A stretch of 64,000 nucleotides of DNA from Endozoicomonas sp. GU-1 (GCF_027366395.1 NZ_CP114771.1:5022001-5086000), one strand, 5' to 3'. Shown: positions 27,374 to 39,635, numbered from the stretch's first letter. Numbers and translations: made by a program. The notes: a model not told the origin generated them from the sequence alone.

Positions 27374-29956
27374 CTATCGCTCTTTGGCCAGTTTTTTCCT
27401 TACTCTTTGAATATCACCTAAAGGGGTTTTTTTTGCGATTCGATGACGTAACAAGGGTTCGTTTTTTAATCGAATTCTCCAACTATTAAACTCATTGGCC
27501 GTGCTATAAAATTCCCCCGATTTTTGTTTGAGCCTGTTTTTCTCTTTTTGGTCATCACAATCTGATGCCATATCACCATGTATGTGGCCAATAAGGGATA
27601 AAAAAGAACCGGTGACGAATGTCAGTGACAGGCTATGTTCAAATTCGGCTAAATGATGCCTGGCTATAGCGCAGGGCTGAATGATCCACTGAGCCTTATA
27701 GTCGACTAAAGTCTGGTCACGAGGGTGGAGGCAGCATAGCCAGCCCAGCGCTTTATCAATAATCAGTTTTCGAATGGCCAGTTGGGTTTTTGGAATGTCG
27801 TCAGATAATAAAACCGTGCCGCAAGCCTTCCGGTCCAGACCGTAATCGGTTAGTGCTTTGCCGGATTGAGCCAGTATGTTTAACTCACCGGACTTCTGTT
27901 CTTGTTTGGCTGACGCATTGAAGGCTTCCAGATGTTCAGATCCTTTTGCTATCACCCTGAGGCTCCATAAATCCATGTGAGCAAAGCTTGCCTGTTGTAT
28001 TGTGAGCTGAGTTTCCTGACAGAAGTGTTCTAATACGGTTCGAGCCTGTTCAAAGTCGCTGTTGTGCAATAACTGTGTAACGGAGAGGCTGATGTAGGAC
28101 AGCCGGATTCGAGGGATTGATTTAATGCTTTCCCTTTGAATGGGTGTTTCTTCGATGCTTGTAGAGCGCACAGGGCTGGCATTGATAGAACATTGATCTT
28201 CGCCAGGGCTTGGTTTTTGATCTTTCAGGTCTCTGGGTACACTTCTCTGAAATCTTTTTTTACCCGGTATTTTTGTGGTTTTCTCTTTTCTGGTTGAGCC
28301 TGGACGGCGTCGTTGTTTTCTGGATCCCTTTATTTCGTCAGATGTCATTTCGTCAGATGTCGCTTCCAGAGCGAGTGGTTTTGTTTCGGAGAGTTCCAGT
28401 TCATCGATAATTCCCTGAATATAGAATGATACGTCTTTGGCATCAATAAAATCATAGTGCTCTATAGCCCTCTGCAAAAGGGTAATAACTTCCTCTATTG
28501 AACCGAGATCATTCTTGCTGTTCTTGATCAGCAGCAAAGCCAGTTGCAGGTTGGCCGCACTGATACCTTGTTGTATGGCCAGTCTGGAGTGGTGAATGGC
28601 TTCTTCTAATCGGTTGCTTTGCTCATACACCTTACTGAGTAACCATCGGGCTTCAGGGACCCGGGATTTTAACAGCTCACTTGCTGCTTTTTCAGGTTCG
28701 TTTTTCAGGTAGTACAAAACCGCGGATAAATAGAGCCTGCTGTCTTTGTTGGGGATATCGATAAGGTGGAAGGTATCTTGATTGATCAGAAAATTACAAA
28801 TAGTATTCAAAACTGGCAGGTCTATTTCTGTTGATGCAAATTTCTCTATTAAAGGTAATACTTTTTTCTTGAATTCGGGGATCTGGAGGAAACGGATGAG
28901 CTGTTCCAATGCTGACAGGCTAATGTCCGGTGAGTTATATGCCAGCTGACCGTTTTCACCAAACCGAAACACGTAGAATAATAACGAATTCGGATTTAAA
29001 TCAGGAATGTCTGTTGAGCCGGGAATGATAGCAAGATTACTGCATTTCAATTTGTTAACCAAATTGAATGCTGATTCGCACAGTTCTGCGATAGTTAAAC
29101 TTTTTGCAAGCAATTGTTGCGTGTCTTGCTTTCTTTTAAATAATTCAGAGTCGTAAACAAATTCAATGATATTAGCTTTTATAGTTTCAGTATCTCTAAA
29201 AAAAAGTATGTATTTTAATGAGTTGGTAATACTTGTGATGATAAATGTGGGCAGTAAGTCTTCATCAAAAGGCTCCATTTTCTGACTCTTTAGGTCGCAG
29301 CAAATGACTCTATGATTCATTTTTGCAAGTGGTATATTGGCCATTTTGTCATTTTCGAAAAATGATAAAATCCGTTTGCTGGTTAAAACATAGTTGGCCG
29401 ATTCTACTTCACGTTTAGAGTTTTTTGTCCACTGTAACCAAATAGCCATTAAGAAAAGATCCTGAATTTGCTCCGGATCGGAAGGCATGCAGCTCAGTAA
29501 AAAATCAATAGTGTGATTTTCAAACTGTTCAAGATCATCCGCTATGTTTAATAAGCTCTTTGGCATACTCTCTGGTCTGGCTTCCACGACTTCCTGTAGC
29601 TCCCAGAATTTCGCATAAGTAACCTGAAACTGGTCCAGAAGATGAGAGAGTGTTTCTGCTGATGGTGTTTGAAAATATCGTTTTTCTCTTTCTAAAGTGG
29701 CATTGTTCCCTCGATGACACAGCTTTTTTTTCGTTTCCAGTTGTGCTTTCGTGTACTGAACAACCGGATGTTCAGTTGCTTTGACAGATCGGTTACGTAG
29801 ATCCAGTGGTTCCTGTGTTTGCCCCTCTTTTGGCAGATGTGCCTTCAAAGTCGTTATCGCTTCAGTTAACGCTAATGCTTCCAGAAATGCCCCGTGATCG
29901 TTTGAGGTTTGAGGGACAAACGGTAGATGAGGTGAGAGGTTATAAGAGTTTGCCAT
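27374..29956 (-). CDS. very large hypothetical protein with helical repeats and basic linker
   Basis: 860 residues; no named family recognised. No signal peptide and no clear membrane segment. Residues about 405-505 look like TPR/Sel1 helical repeats (PEARWLLSKVYEQSNRLEEA then HHSRLAIQQG). A strongly basic, probably disordered linker at 544-580 (KGSRKQRRRPGSTRKEK) is followed by a Ser/Pro-rich stretch and then a helical C-terminal domain of about 220 residues. The gene is AT-richer than its core neighbours. The same order of parts is found in the 829-residue protein at 58187-60676, which suggests distant paralogues. An effector or host-interaction role is only a guess. Confidence 0.75.
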   Translation of the reverse strand: MANSYNLSPHLPFVPQTSNDHGAFLEALALTEAITTLKAHLPKEGQTQEPLDLRNRSVKATEHPVVQYTKAQLETKKKLCHRGNNATLEREKRYFQTPSAETLSHLLDQFQVTYAKFWELQEVVEARPESMPKSLLNIADDLEQFENHTIDFLLSCMPSDPEQIQDLFLMAIWLQWTKNSKREVESANYVLTSKRILSFFENDKMANIPLAKMNHRVICCDLKSQKMEPFDEDLLPTFIITSITNSLKYILFFRDTETIKANIIEFVYDSELFKRKQDTQQLLAKSLTIAELCESAFNLVNKLKCSNLAIIPGSTDIPDLNPNSLLFYVFRFGENGQLAYNSPDISLSALEQLIRFLQIPEFKKKVLPLIEKFASTEIDLPVLNTICNFLINQDTFHLIDIPNKDSRLYLSAVLYYLKNEPEKAASELLKSRVPEARWLLSKVYEQSNRLEEAIHHSRLAIQQGISAANLQLALLLIKNSKNDLGSIEEVITLLQRAIEHYDFIDAKDVSFYIQGIIDELELSETKPLALEATSDEMTSDEIKGSRKQRRRPGSTRKEKTTKIPGKKRFQRSVPRDLKDQKPSPGEDQCSINASPVRSTSIEETPIQRESIKSIPRIRLSYISLSVTQLLHNSDFEQARTVLEHFCQETQLTIQQASFAHMDLWSLRVIAKGSEHLEAFNASAKQEQKSGELNILAQSGKALTDYGLDRKACGTVLLSDDIPKTQLAIRKLIIDKALGWLCCLHPRDQTLVDYKAQWIIQPCAIARHHLAEFEHSLSLTFVTGSFLSLIGHIHGDMASDCDDQKEKNRLKQKSGEFYSTANEFNSWRIRLKNEPLLRHRIAKKTPLGDIQRVRKKLAKER

Positions 29957-30369
29957 CGGTTTGGGTCTAACGTCAGGGTTGAATTGCGGTTGAACTTTAT
30001 ACTTTTAGACCACGGCAATAACGTTAAGTTCGGTAATGATGCTTTAAACAAAAAGCTACGATTTACTGGTAGGCTTCAGAGGGCTACTCACTTAAGATGT
30101 GTTTCCTGAAACTACGGCCTTCGCAATGCTTGCTTGATATTCAAAAAAAGTGGTTGGTCAACCACTTATGGTAAGGTGCTGGCTATTGCTCTTATGCCTC
30201 TGAGTAATAGCCGCTTTCCCGTCCCTACTGTTCTGTGGACGAGAGCAGGGTAGAATATTCGCTGTTTTACATGGGTATTTGTCACTAATGACTGAACATC
30301 CGATAGCCAGCGGCATTGAGTGCCGTCTGACTGAAGGGATGACTGCGGCAGGAATTCAGCTTTAACACT
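29957..30369. other. 413-bp intergenic region with stacked hairpins
   Basis: Lies between the divergent starts of the 860-residue gene and the DUF3581 gene, so it should hold both promoters. It contains a minus-strand terminator-like hairpin (30143-30167) and next to it an 11-bp imperfect stem GGCTATTGCTC / GAGTAATAGCC (30180-30211). No protein-coding gene is apparent. Confidence 0.5.
30143..30167 (-). terminator. minus-strand terminator with no gene ending at it
   Basis: Perfect stem AAGTGGTT / AACCACTT with loop GGTC (30148-30167). On the minus strand it is followed by seven T. No annotated minus-strand gene ends here, so it may close a small RNA or an antisense transcript from the 30170-30370 region. 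Confidence 0.6.
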
Positions 30370-31080
30370 ATGTTTATTGATCAATACTGTACCTCTCTGG
30401 CAGACAACCGCTTTTCCTTTACGCGCGAACAGGCCAGCCAGTTTGCGAAGCGCATTGCCAATGATTTTAACCCTTTGCATGATGTGGATAACTCCCGCTT
30501 CTGCGTTCCGGGTGATCTGCTATTTGCCAAAATACTGCTGAGTGAAGGCCTGTATAGCGATATGCGTGTCACTTTCAATGGTATGGTCACCGACGGTGTT
30601 GAGCTGGAAATCTGTACCAACGATAAAGGACATAAGAGCATTTATGATCTTTCCGGCAAGCTGTATCTGGATATTGAGCGTCACGGAGCCAGCAGTCACG
30701 ATACGTTGATGATTGAGCAGCTGGTGCGCAGTTATGTGGCTTTCTCCGGTGAGAACTTCCCTAATGTCTTTGTGCCGCTGATGAAATCCCATGGGGTTAT
30801 GATTAATACCGTCAAACCGCTGGTCATCTACGACAGTATGACCCTGAAAATGGCACGTGTTGACCTGGTAAACCCGCATCTGGAAGCAGCAGGCGCGACT
30901 CTGGACGTTAATGGCAAGCGCGGTAAGGTAACGCTTAACTTTGTTTACCGTGAAAATGGCGATGTGGTGGGGATGGGGGAGAAAACCATGATTCTCTCCG
31001 GTTTGCGGCCCTATGACCAGGAAGCCATTGATATCATGATTGAAAAACACAGCGCCCGGCAGCACCAGTTTGCCGGCTGA
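30370..31080 (+). CDS. DUF3581 family protein
   Basis: 236 residues of a conserved gammaproteobacterial family of unknown function. The N-terminal half has FSFTREQASQFAKRIANDFNPLHD, resembling the hot-dog fold of MaoC/FabZ-like dehydratases, and the C-terminal half repeats a similar beta-rich pattern. It is soluble, with no signal peptide. It stands alone upstream of ilvD with about 265 bp between them. Family assignment is from memory of the sequence pattern. Confidence 0.75.
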   Translation: MFIDQYCTSLADNRFSFTREQASQFAKRIANDFNPLHDVDNSRFCVPGDLLFAKILLSEGLYSDMRVTFNGMVTDGVELEICTNDKGHKSIYDLSGKLYLDIERHGASSHDTLMIEQLVRSYVAFSGENFPNVFVPLMKSHGVMINTVKPLVIYDSMTLKMARVDLVNPHLEAAGATLDVNGKRGKVTLNFVYRENGDVVGMGEKTMILSGLRPYDQEAIDIMIEKHSARQHQFAG

Positions 31081-31109
31081 GCGTTTTTTTAATGGCCACT
31101 TTTCAATGA

Positions 31110-31313
31110 TTACGTCTTATTTTCTGTGATGACTTTGAAGCGTGGATTCGATTCCGGTTTTTCCAGTGGTATTGCCACATAGTCAGACAAATCGCCTGAA
31201 TTTTGATATTCTAACTGGCCGCCATTGGATGGCGATGAAAACCCCGTCAGCAATGGAGTGCATTGGCTTTCTAAAAAGTTACCGTGTACAGACAGAAGCA
31301 AGAATAAAACCAT
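31110..31313 (-). CDS. possible small exported protein or remnant, 67 aa
   Basis: A minus-strand frame between DUF3581 and ilvD. The first ten residues are hydrophobic (MVLFLLLSVHG) and the rest is Asn/Ser/Glu-rich with a charged C-terminus. No clear ribosome site and no family. It may be the end of a decayed gene. Low confidence. Confidence 0.25.
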   Translation of the reverse strand: MVLFLLLSVHGNFLESQCTPLLTGFSSPSNGGQLEYQNSGDLSDYVAIPLEKPESNPRFKVITENKT

Positions 31314-31345
31314 TTGCCATTGACCGTTAGTAGAGGGACTGTTTC

Positions 31346-33188
31346 ATGCCAGCCTATCGCTCCAGAACATCCACCCATGGCCGTAATATGGCCGGAGCCC
31401 GTGCGCTATGGCGGGCAACAGGTATGAACGATGGGGATTTCAACAAACCCATTATTGCTGTCGCTAACTCATTTACCCAGTTTGTGCCTGGCCATGTTCA
31501 TTTGCAGGACATGGGGCAACTGGTTTGCCGTGAAATTGAGCAGCATGGTGGTGTGGCGAAAGAGTTCAACACCATTGCCGTGGATGATGGCATCGCCATG
31601 GGGCACGATGGCATGCTCTATTCCCTGCCCAGCCGGGACATCATCGCTGACTCCGTCGAATATATGGTCAATGCCCACACAGCCGATGCGCTGGTCTGTA
31701 TTTCCAACTGTGACAAAATCACCCCGGGCATGTTGATGGCGGCCATGCGCCTGAACATTCCGGTGGTTTTTGTGTCAGGTGGGCCAATGGAAGCGGGTAA
31801 AACCAAACTGTCACAACATGGGCTTGACCTGGTTGATGCCATGGTGATCGCCGCTTCAGATGCCGATGATGAAACCGTTGCCGAGTATGAGCGTTCAGCC
31901 TGTCCAACCTGTGGTTCCTGCTCAGGGATGTTTACCGCCAACTCCATGAATTGTCTGACGGAAGCGCTGGGTCTTTCCCTGCCGGGCAATGGTTCCATGC
32001 TGGCTACTCACGCTGACCGTGAGCAGCTGTTTCTGGAAGCCGCTCGCCGTATTGTTGACATCACCCGGCGTTATTATGAACACGACGATGAGAGTGTACT
32101 GCCCAGATCCATCGCCAGTTTCAAGGCGTTTGAAAATGCCATGAGTCTGGACATCGCCATGGGTGGATCGACCAATACCATCCTGCATCTGCTGGCAGCT
32201 GCCCAGGAAGGTGGCATACCTTTCGATATGCGTAATATTGACGAGTTATCCCGTCGGATTCCCCAGTTATGCAAAGTGGCACCCAACACCCCGAAATACC
32301 ATATGGAAGATGTTCACCGGGCGGGTGGGGTGATGGGTATCCTTGGTGAGCTGGATCGTGCTGGATTATTGCACAATGATATTCCCATGGTGCACAGCGC
32401 CACCGTCAGTCAAGCCCTGTCCCGTTGGGATATTATCCAAACCCGTGATGAGTCGGTAACAACGTTCTTCAAGGCTGGTCCTGCCGGTATTCGTACGACA
32501 AAAGCCTTCAGTCAGGATTATCGCTGGGAGACACTGGATGATGACCGGGCAGCAGGCTGTATTCGCTCACTGGAACATGCCTTCAGTACTGAGGGGGGGC
32601 TTGCAGTGCTTTATGGCAACATTGCCGCCGATGGCTGTGTCGTCAAAACCTCCGGTGTTGATGATGATAACCTGGTCTTCGAAGGTCCGGCCCATATCTG
32701 TGAAAGTCAGGAGGACGCGGTCAACGCTATTCTGGAAGACCGGGTGCAGCCGGGAGAGGTGGTGATTGTTCGCTACGAAGGACCAAAAGGTGGGCCGGGT
32801 ATGCAGGAAATGCTCTACCCCACCAGTTATCTGAAATCGAAAGGGCTGGGTAAGGCCTGTGCGCTGCTGACGGATGGACGCTTTTCCGGGGGGGACTTCC
32901 GGACTCTCCATTGGTCATGCTTCTCCTGAGGCCGCATCCGGTGGTGCCATTGGTCTGGTGGAAAATGGGGATATCATTCGGATAGATATTCCCAACCGAA
33001 GCATTAATGTCCAGTTGACCGAAGACCAGCTGGCCGTAAGACGCGCAGCCATGGAGGCCCGGGGGAAAGCTGCCTGGCAGCCGGTTAAGCCCAGGCCAAG
33101 AAGGGTCTCCACGGCGCTTAAAGCTTATGCCCGTATGGTCACCAGTGCCGATAAGGGTGCTGTTCGGGATTTGAGCCTTTTTGACTGA
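31346..33188 (+). CDS. ilvD: dihydroxy-acid dehydratase, one frameshift as read
   Basis: Fe-S dehydratase of isoleucine and valine synthesis. Conserved parts are the start [30 protein letters not shown] and [18 protein letters not shown] (cluster cysteines), [12 protein letters not shown], and [13 protein letters not shown]. The frame breaks at 32888-32894, a run of seven G; six G would give [20 protein letters not shown], the invariant family sequence. The following frame supplies the remaining 85 residues to 33188. Repaired length is 613 residues against 616 in E. coli. The substrate-binding end of the enzyme would be lost if the shift were real. Confidence 0.92.
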
Positions 33189-33190
33189 TC

Positions 33191-33231
33191 ACTGAGTCAG
33201 AAAAATAGGATTCCATCTGGTTAACTACTTA
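33191..33231. repeat. palindromic repeat family, copy D (single arm, 41 bp)
   Basis: Matches the right arm of copy A (CAGAAA..., then CATCTGGTTAACTACTTA-like). Only one arm is present, so this is a remnant or solo end. Directly adjacent to the ilvD stop. On the minus strand its terminal TAA serves as stop for the transporter remnant. Confidence 0.7.
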
Positions 33232-33396
33232 CATACACAGAATACGAAGAGCCACCAGAATCAGCAGGATGCCACACAGCCGGTTGATCAGCGTGGCTCT
33301 TTTTCGTAGCGCTGGCAGCACTTTGCCATGGCCTGCTACTACTTCTATGTGTCGTGATGTTGTATTGGCTGCGAAGTATAGTGCTTTGCCAGCAGT
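33229..33396 (-). pseudogene. C-terminal remnant of a LysE/RhtB-like exporter
   Basis: Minus-strand frame without a start codon that reads GKVLPALRKRATLINR then LCGILLILVALRIL and stops in the repeat arm. The pattern of a basic loop, INRL and a final small-residue hydrophobic helix is that of the last membrane segment of LysE-type amino-acid exporters. The N-terminal 150 or so residues are missing. The fragment abuts the 3' end of the neighbouring hypothetical gene. Confidence 0.4.
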
Positions 33397-33399
33397 CTT

Positions 33400-33837
33400 T
33401 TAATTAACTTTGCTGGTTCTGTCCGGTTTGGCAAGGACATCCCTGGCTTTTTCCAGCGCGGCATACTCATCAATAAACCAGCCGACACAGCGTTCAGTGC
33501 TAATCGGCACACCTGATTCATTAATGGGCTGATAAACGATCCACCACCGCTCTTCTGGCCGGGGGTCGTTGTATACAAAGACATATTTCATATCGCCCCG
33601 GTCAGTAATGGAGACCATTACCTTATCGTAGGGGGTATGCGGACACACGTCTTCCATCAAAAACACATAAGTAGGCCTGCCCTGATTGAACTCAATGTAC
33701 TGAAACTCCTTTATCCGGCGAAAGGTCGCAAGCGCCTTTTCGATGTCCGAATTCATCAGGTAGCCGGGAATATTGTTGTTATCCCACCAGAATTTGCCGT
33801 CCAGTGATGGCTTTTTAACAAGAAAAGATCTGTTCAT
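33400..33837 (-). CDS. hypothetical protein, 145 aa
   Basis: Start ATG 33837 chosen because AAGGGA lies about ten bases before it. Soluble, rich in aromatic residues (DGKFWWDNNN, EERWWIVYQP), mixed alpha/beta by inspection, no signal peptide. No family recognised. It is on the same strand as holA but 110 bp downstream of it, where nadD stands in enterobacteria. Confidence 0.6.
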   Translation of the reverse strand: MNRSFLVKKPSLDGKFWWDNNNIPGYLMNSDIEKALATFRRIKEFQYIEFNQGRPTYVFLMEDVCPHTPYDKVMVSITDRGDMKYVFVYNDPRPEERWWIVYQPINESGVPISTERCVGWFIDEYAALEKARDVLAKPDRTSKVN

Positions 33838-33944
33838 ACTGCATAGTCCCTTAAACATTGTTTTAACTTTTAGACCGTTCGTACCAGATTAGGTTCCATG
33901 TCATGTTCGCCGACAGGGTTCAGGGCAGGTTATTGATGAATGAG

Positions 33945-34995
33945 TCAGTTGATGACCGGAATGGGGGGTAAACCTGCCAGATTCAGGGTCAGGGTCAGCA
34001 GTTTATCCCAGGCGTTACCTTTCTCTAACCCTTTGATACAACGATCAATCTTTCCTGTATCCAGCAGCATCTGACGCAGGTTTCGCTCGCTGCTCCGGCG
34101 AATGGCCTTTTCCAGCAGTGATGACCTGCGCTTGAGCATAAATGGCACAAACCCCAGCGCTTTAGCGGATTGTTCAATGGCCAGATCCCTTGCCATGCCC
34201 CGGGATAGCTGTCGGCTCAGATGGCTAAGCAGGCGTATCTCCCTGGCCAGAGCCCAGAGAATGATCGGAGGCTCAATGCCCTCACCTTTCAGAATGCCCA
34301 GGATGCGCACACACTGTTTGATATTGCCTTCCAGGGCGCTGTCCAGCAGTTGGAACACATCATATCGGGCGCTGTCCGACACCGCTTCTCGCACGGTTGC
34401 TTCATCAATGGTTTTGTCCCTGGCCAGAAGCTTGAGCTTTTCCAGTTCCTGGGATGCCGCCAGAAGATTCCCTTCCACACGCTCGGCAATCAGGCTCAGG
34501 GCATCCGGGGTTGCCCGGTAGCCATCCACTTTAAGCTGTTGAGCGAGCCAGCCTGGTAGCTGTCCGGATTCGATTGGCCAGATGGGAATAAATACTCCGG
34601 CCTGTTCCAGCGCCTTGAACCATTTTGATTTTTGCAGGGTATTGTCCAGACGATCCGTGATCATCAGTAGCAGATTGTCCGGTGAGGGGTGGCTGAGGTA
34701 TTCCAGCAGCGCCTTACTGCCTGCATCTCCGGGCTTGCCATTGGGTATTCGCAGTTCAAGAATCTGCTTCTGGGCAAACAGCGACAGGCTGTTGGCCGTG
34801 CTGAGAAAGTCCCCCCCAGTCAAAGCCGTTTTCAATATGATAAACATGGCGCTCGGAAAACCCTGCGTTCCTGGCATATTGGCGGATCTGATCACAGCAC
34901 CGGGCAACCTGAAGCGGTTCATCACCACTGACGATGTAGACAGGTACCAGTTGTTTCTTAAGCTGTGCGCCCAGTTGGTCAATACGAAGCTTCAA
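33945..34995 (-). CDS. holA: DNA polymerase III subunit delta, one frameshift as read
   Basis: Clamp-loader subunit that opens the beta sliding clamp. The N-terminal frame begins at TTG 34995 (MKLRIDQLGAQLKKQL, VYIVSGDEPL) and runs to about 34810; the rest continues in another frame to 33945. The break is at 34811-34817, a run of seven C (G on the coding strand). With six, the sequence reads NGFDWGDFLSTANSLSLFA, matching the family. Repaired length is 349 residues against 343 in E. coli. The start overlaps the lptE stop (TTGA), so translation is coupled to lptE. Confidence 0.9.
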
Positions 34996-35567
34996 GGCAG
35001 AGGGTTCCGGTTGGATTCAATGCTTTCCATCTGGGCTTGCGCCGCAGCCCTGGCTTGTTCAGCGGCCGCTGACAGCTCAGCCTCAGACAGGCTGTGAATC
35101 CGGCGCAGGGTTGTGGCAACCAGCTCCTGCTGTAGCTCAGAAAGGATAACTCCTTGTTCGGATTCCGCCGCATTCGGCGCATCCTGGCTCAGGGTGATGT
35201 AGCGTTCACGGGTTAACTGAACCGGAGCGCCCAGAGGCAGGCCAGAGGCGGTTTGTAACTGATAGACCACCTGCATGGTAATTCTCTGCTCAAAATAGCC
35301 GGCACTGGCAACGGTCTGCTGGTCGGTGTCACGTTCAACGCGGATGATGTTGATGCGCCATGGAGCCACCTCGCTGATATTGATGCCACTGCGTTCCATG
35401 GCTCTGGAGAGGGAGCGTATATAGACAGGATCATTGCCGGTGATGGACAGTTGGCTGACTTCACTGGCAGTACTCATTGCGCCTCTCAGATGGAAGCCAC
35501 AGGCCGTTAACAGGCTGGTTAACAGCAGCAAAGTCAGCGTGCTCACTGAACGAAAGGGGTAGGTCAT
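34992..35567 (-). CDS. lptE: LPS-assembly lipoprotein LptE
   Basis: 191-residue outer-membrane lipoprotein that plugs LptD and assists lipopolysaccharide insertion. The signal ends LLTSLLTACGFHLRG, with the lipobox Cys followed by the GFHLRG family motif. Also typical are VERDTDQQTV and the MQVVYQL strand. The C-terminal tail is Ala/Glu-rich. The order lptE-holA is conserved, but leuS, which normally precedes lptE, is more than 7 kb away here. Confidence 0.93.
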   Translation of the reverse strand: MTYPFRSVSTLTLLLLTSLLTACGFHLRGAMSTASEVSQLSITGNDPVYIRSLSRAMERSGINISEVAPWRINIIRVERDTDQQTVASAGYFEQRITMQVVYQLQTASGLPLGAPVQLTRERYITLSQDAPNAAESEQGVILSELQQELVATTLRRIHSLSEAELSAAAEQARAAAQAQMESIESNRNPLP

Positions 35568-35804
35568 GATCGCTCCAGCAATGATGCTTCAAGTGTCCAA
35601 ATTCGACCTGTAATTCTACCATGACGGCGGTAGGCAGAAAAAAGAAAATTATTGCGATTGTGGGCCGCTTACTGATGGAAGTCAGCATAAATTCAGTGGC
35701 AATCAGGACATTTATATTCAAGCCTGCTACTGATATGCCGCTTTTTTATACAAAGAAAAATAAGAATATTGTTCTTATTTATTGGATTCTGGAGCCAAAG
35801 AGAC

Positions 35805-36890
35805 ATGCCTCGAAAAATTGAAGGTGGCATGAGGCCTCCCTTGCAGCCTCATCCACCAAAAAATCCTAAGCCAAGGAAAGATGACTTTGCTGGGCAATCT
35901 GTGGCTAAGGTGGCAGGGCAATTTTACGTCAGCCCAAAAAAAGGTGAGACGCTAACAGGGAAAGCCCCAACACCTCTTGTGCAACGAAACGCGCTCTCCT
36001 TTGAGATTGATAACCTGCAACCAGCAGCACCGATTACTTTTACAGGTGCCACCATCGATCCAGAGTACAACTATCCGATCGTACCCCAAAAAGATTTGTA
36101 TAAGAGCAGGAAGTTAGGCACGGGAGAATTTGGTGTTGTGATTCTTATGGTTCACAGGTATACCAGTCAGAACCTTGCCCTTAAAATAGTGGCTGATGAT
36201 GATGAGCGCAGACTGGAATGTGCACAATTGATAAAAATTCAGCGTGCAGTCGCAAGAACAGGCGGGAACTCAGAGAATATTGTCAACCTCATTGCCCTGA
36301 GTCGAGGAAGATCAAATAAAAAATACGCCCTTTTAGAGTACGGAGGTAAGGATTTACGTGAGTCGTTAAAAGAGGGTGTTCGTTTCAAAGGTGTAGAGCT
36401 GAAAGAGGCTTTTTTTCAGGTGGTTAATGGGGTCAGTACGCTATTCCAGGCCGGTTATCAGCATCATGACATAAAGCCTGCAAATATTTTGATTAATGAT
36501 GAAGGCAAGGTAAAAATCTGTGATTTCGTGTTAGCAGAACCACTTGGCGGAAGTGTTCAGGTCCTTAGTGGAACCTCCTGGTATAAGCCACCGGAAAAAC
36601 TATATAGACTGGATGATCAGAAGAATGACAGGGCCGACTCTTGGTCCCTGGGTTGTACGTTCGCGGAAATGCGTCTGGGTTACTCGGTAATGCCAGTAGG
36701 TGATGACATGCCCTTTAATGAGGCTGTGAAAGCAATAAAATCATTGAGAAGACAGACATGGGAGGAGCTTTTGGAAAAAGAAGGTCAGGAAGCTGCTGAC
36801 CTATTCTTGTCATTAACGGAACTGGACCCTGCGGACCGGTTATCCCCCACTGAAGCACTGTCTCACCCTTACTTTGCCACCTTGCGTTGA
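35805..36890 (+). CDS. eukaryotic-like Ser/Thr protein kinase
   Basis: 361 residues from ATG 35805 (GGAG upstream). Residues 1-95 are Pro/Lys-rich and probably disordered. The kinase domain shows the Gly loop GTGEFG (105-110), ATP Lys in LALKIV (127), catalytic loop HHDIKPANIL (Asp222), metal Asp in ICDFVLAEP (Asp240) with DFG changed to DFV, PPE in place of APE (262-264), and DSWSLGCTFAEM as subdomain IX. It lacks PASTA, transmembrane or other bacterial PknB parts and looks more like a eukaryotic kinase, so a host-directed effector is possible. Located at the edge of the block splitting lptE from leuS. Confidence 0.88.
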   Translation: MPRKIEGGMRPPLQPHPPKNPKPRKDDFAGQSVAKVAGQFYVSPKKGETLTGKAPTPLVQRNALSFEIDNLQPAAPITFTGATIDPEYNYPIVPQKDLYKSRKLGTGEFGVVILMVHRYTSQNLALKIVADDDERRLECAQLIKIQRAVARTGGNSENIVNLIALSRGRSNKKYALLEYGGKDLRESLKEGVRFKGVELKEAFFQVVNGVSTLFQAGYQHHDIKPANILINDEGKVKICDFVLAEPLGGSVQVLSGTSWYKPPEKLYRLDDQKNDRADSWSLGCTFAEMRLGYSVMPVGDDMPFNEAVKAIKSLRRQTWEELLEKEGQEAADLFLSLTELDPADRLSPTEALSHPYFATLR

Positions 36891-37049
36891 TCTAGTGCTT
36901 TGTTGATATTTTTTTAAGAATCCCTTATCAATGAAGCAGAGCCATTGCCTGGTCAGTATTTGTATGGCCAGGAGAATGAATGGTTATTCATAATCCAGCT
37001 CTTCATTCTGTATATTTTTCAGTACGCTCATGGTCCAGGCATCCGGGTC

Positions 37050-37078
37050 AAACACGCCGCAATGAATGCGGCGTGTTT
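37050..37078 (-). terminator. terminator of katG
   Basis: 11-bp perfect stem AAACACGCCGC / GCGGCGTGTTT with a 7-base loop, 24 bp past the katG stop; T-stretch of three on either strand. Confidence 0.75.
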
Positions 37079-37102
37079 ATCGGGTTTTAGCCGGTGTTGC
37101 GA

Positions 37103-39330
<2,228 letters not shown>

Positions 39331-39335
39331 TTATG

Positions 39336-39635
39336 TCAATATTTCTTCTTTTCTATCAGTATTTTACGAAGTTTTTTGTGGACCATTGCGGTCAGATTTC
39401 CTTGTTCATTTCTGGGGTAAGGTACTTTTTCCCTGAACTTGAATACCATCACTTCATCAGGAAGTTTAGGTTCTTCGCGGGTTTTGCCAAGAGTCAGGAA
39501 CTTAATGACTGCCTGACTACATTTTTTATCAATGAACAGCGCGTGCGTGGTGCGTTTAACCCACTCTTTACCCTTGGTTAAATGATAAGTAGTTAACCAA
39601 ATGAAATCGTATTTTCTGACTAAGTGGGCAGTCAC
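39336..39635 (-). CDS. hypothetical ORF or gene remnant overlapping repeat copy B
   Basis: 99-residue frame whose first 17 or so residues lie in the palindromic repeat; the rest (KEWVKRTTHALFIDKKCSQA, then a very basic C-terminus) looks protein-like. Probably the end of a gene truncated by the repeat. No family recognised. Confidence 0.3.
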   Translation of the reverse strand: MTAHLVRKYDFIWLTTYHLTKGKEWVKRTTHALFIDKKCSQAVIKFLTLGKTREEPKLPDEVMVFKFREKVPYPRNEQGNLTAMVHKKLRKILIEKKKY

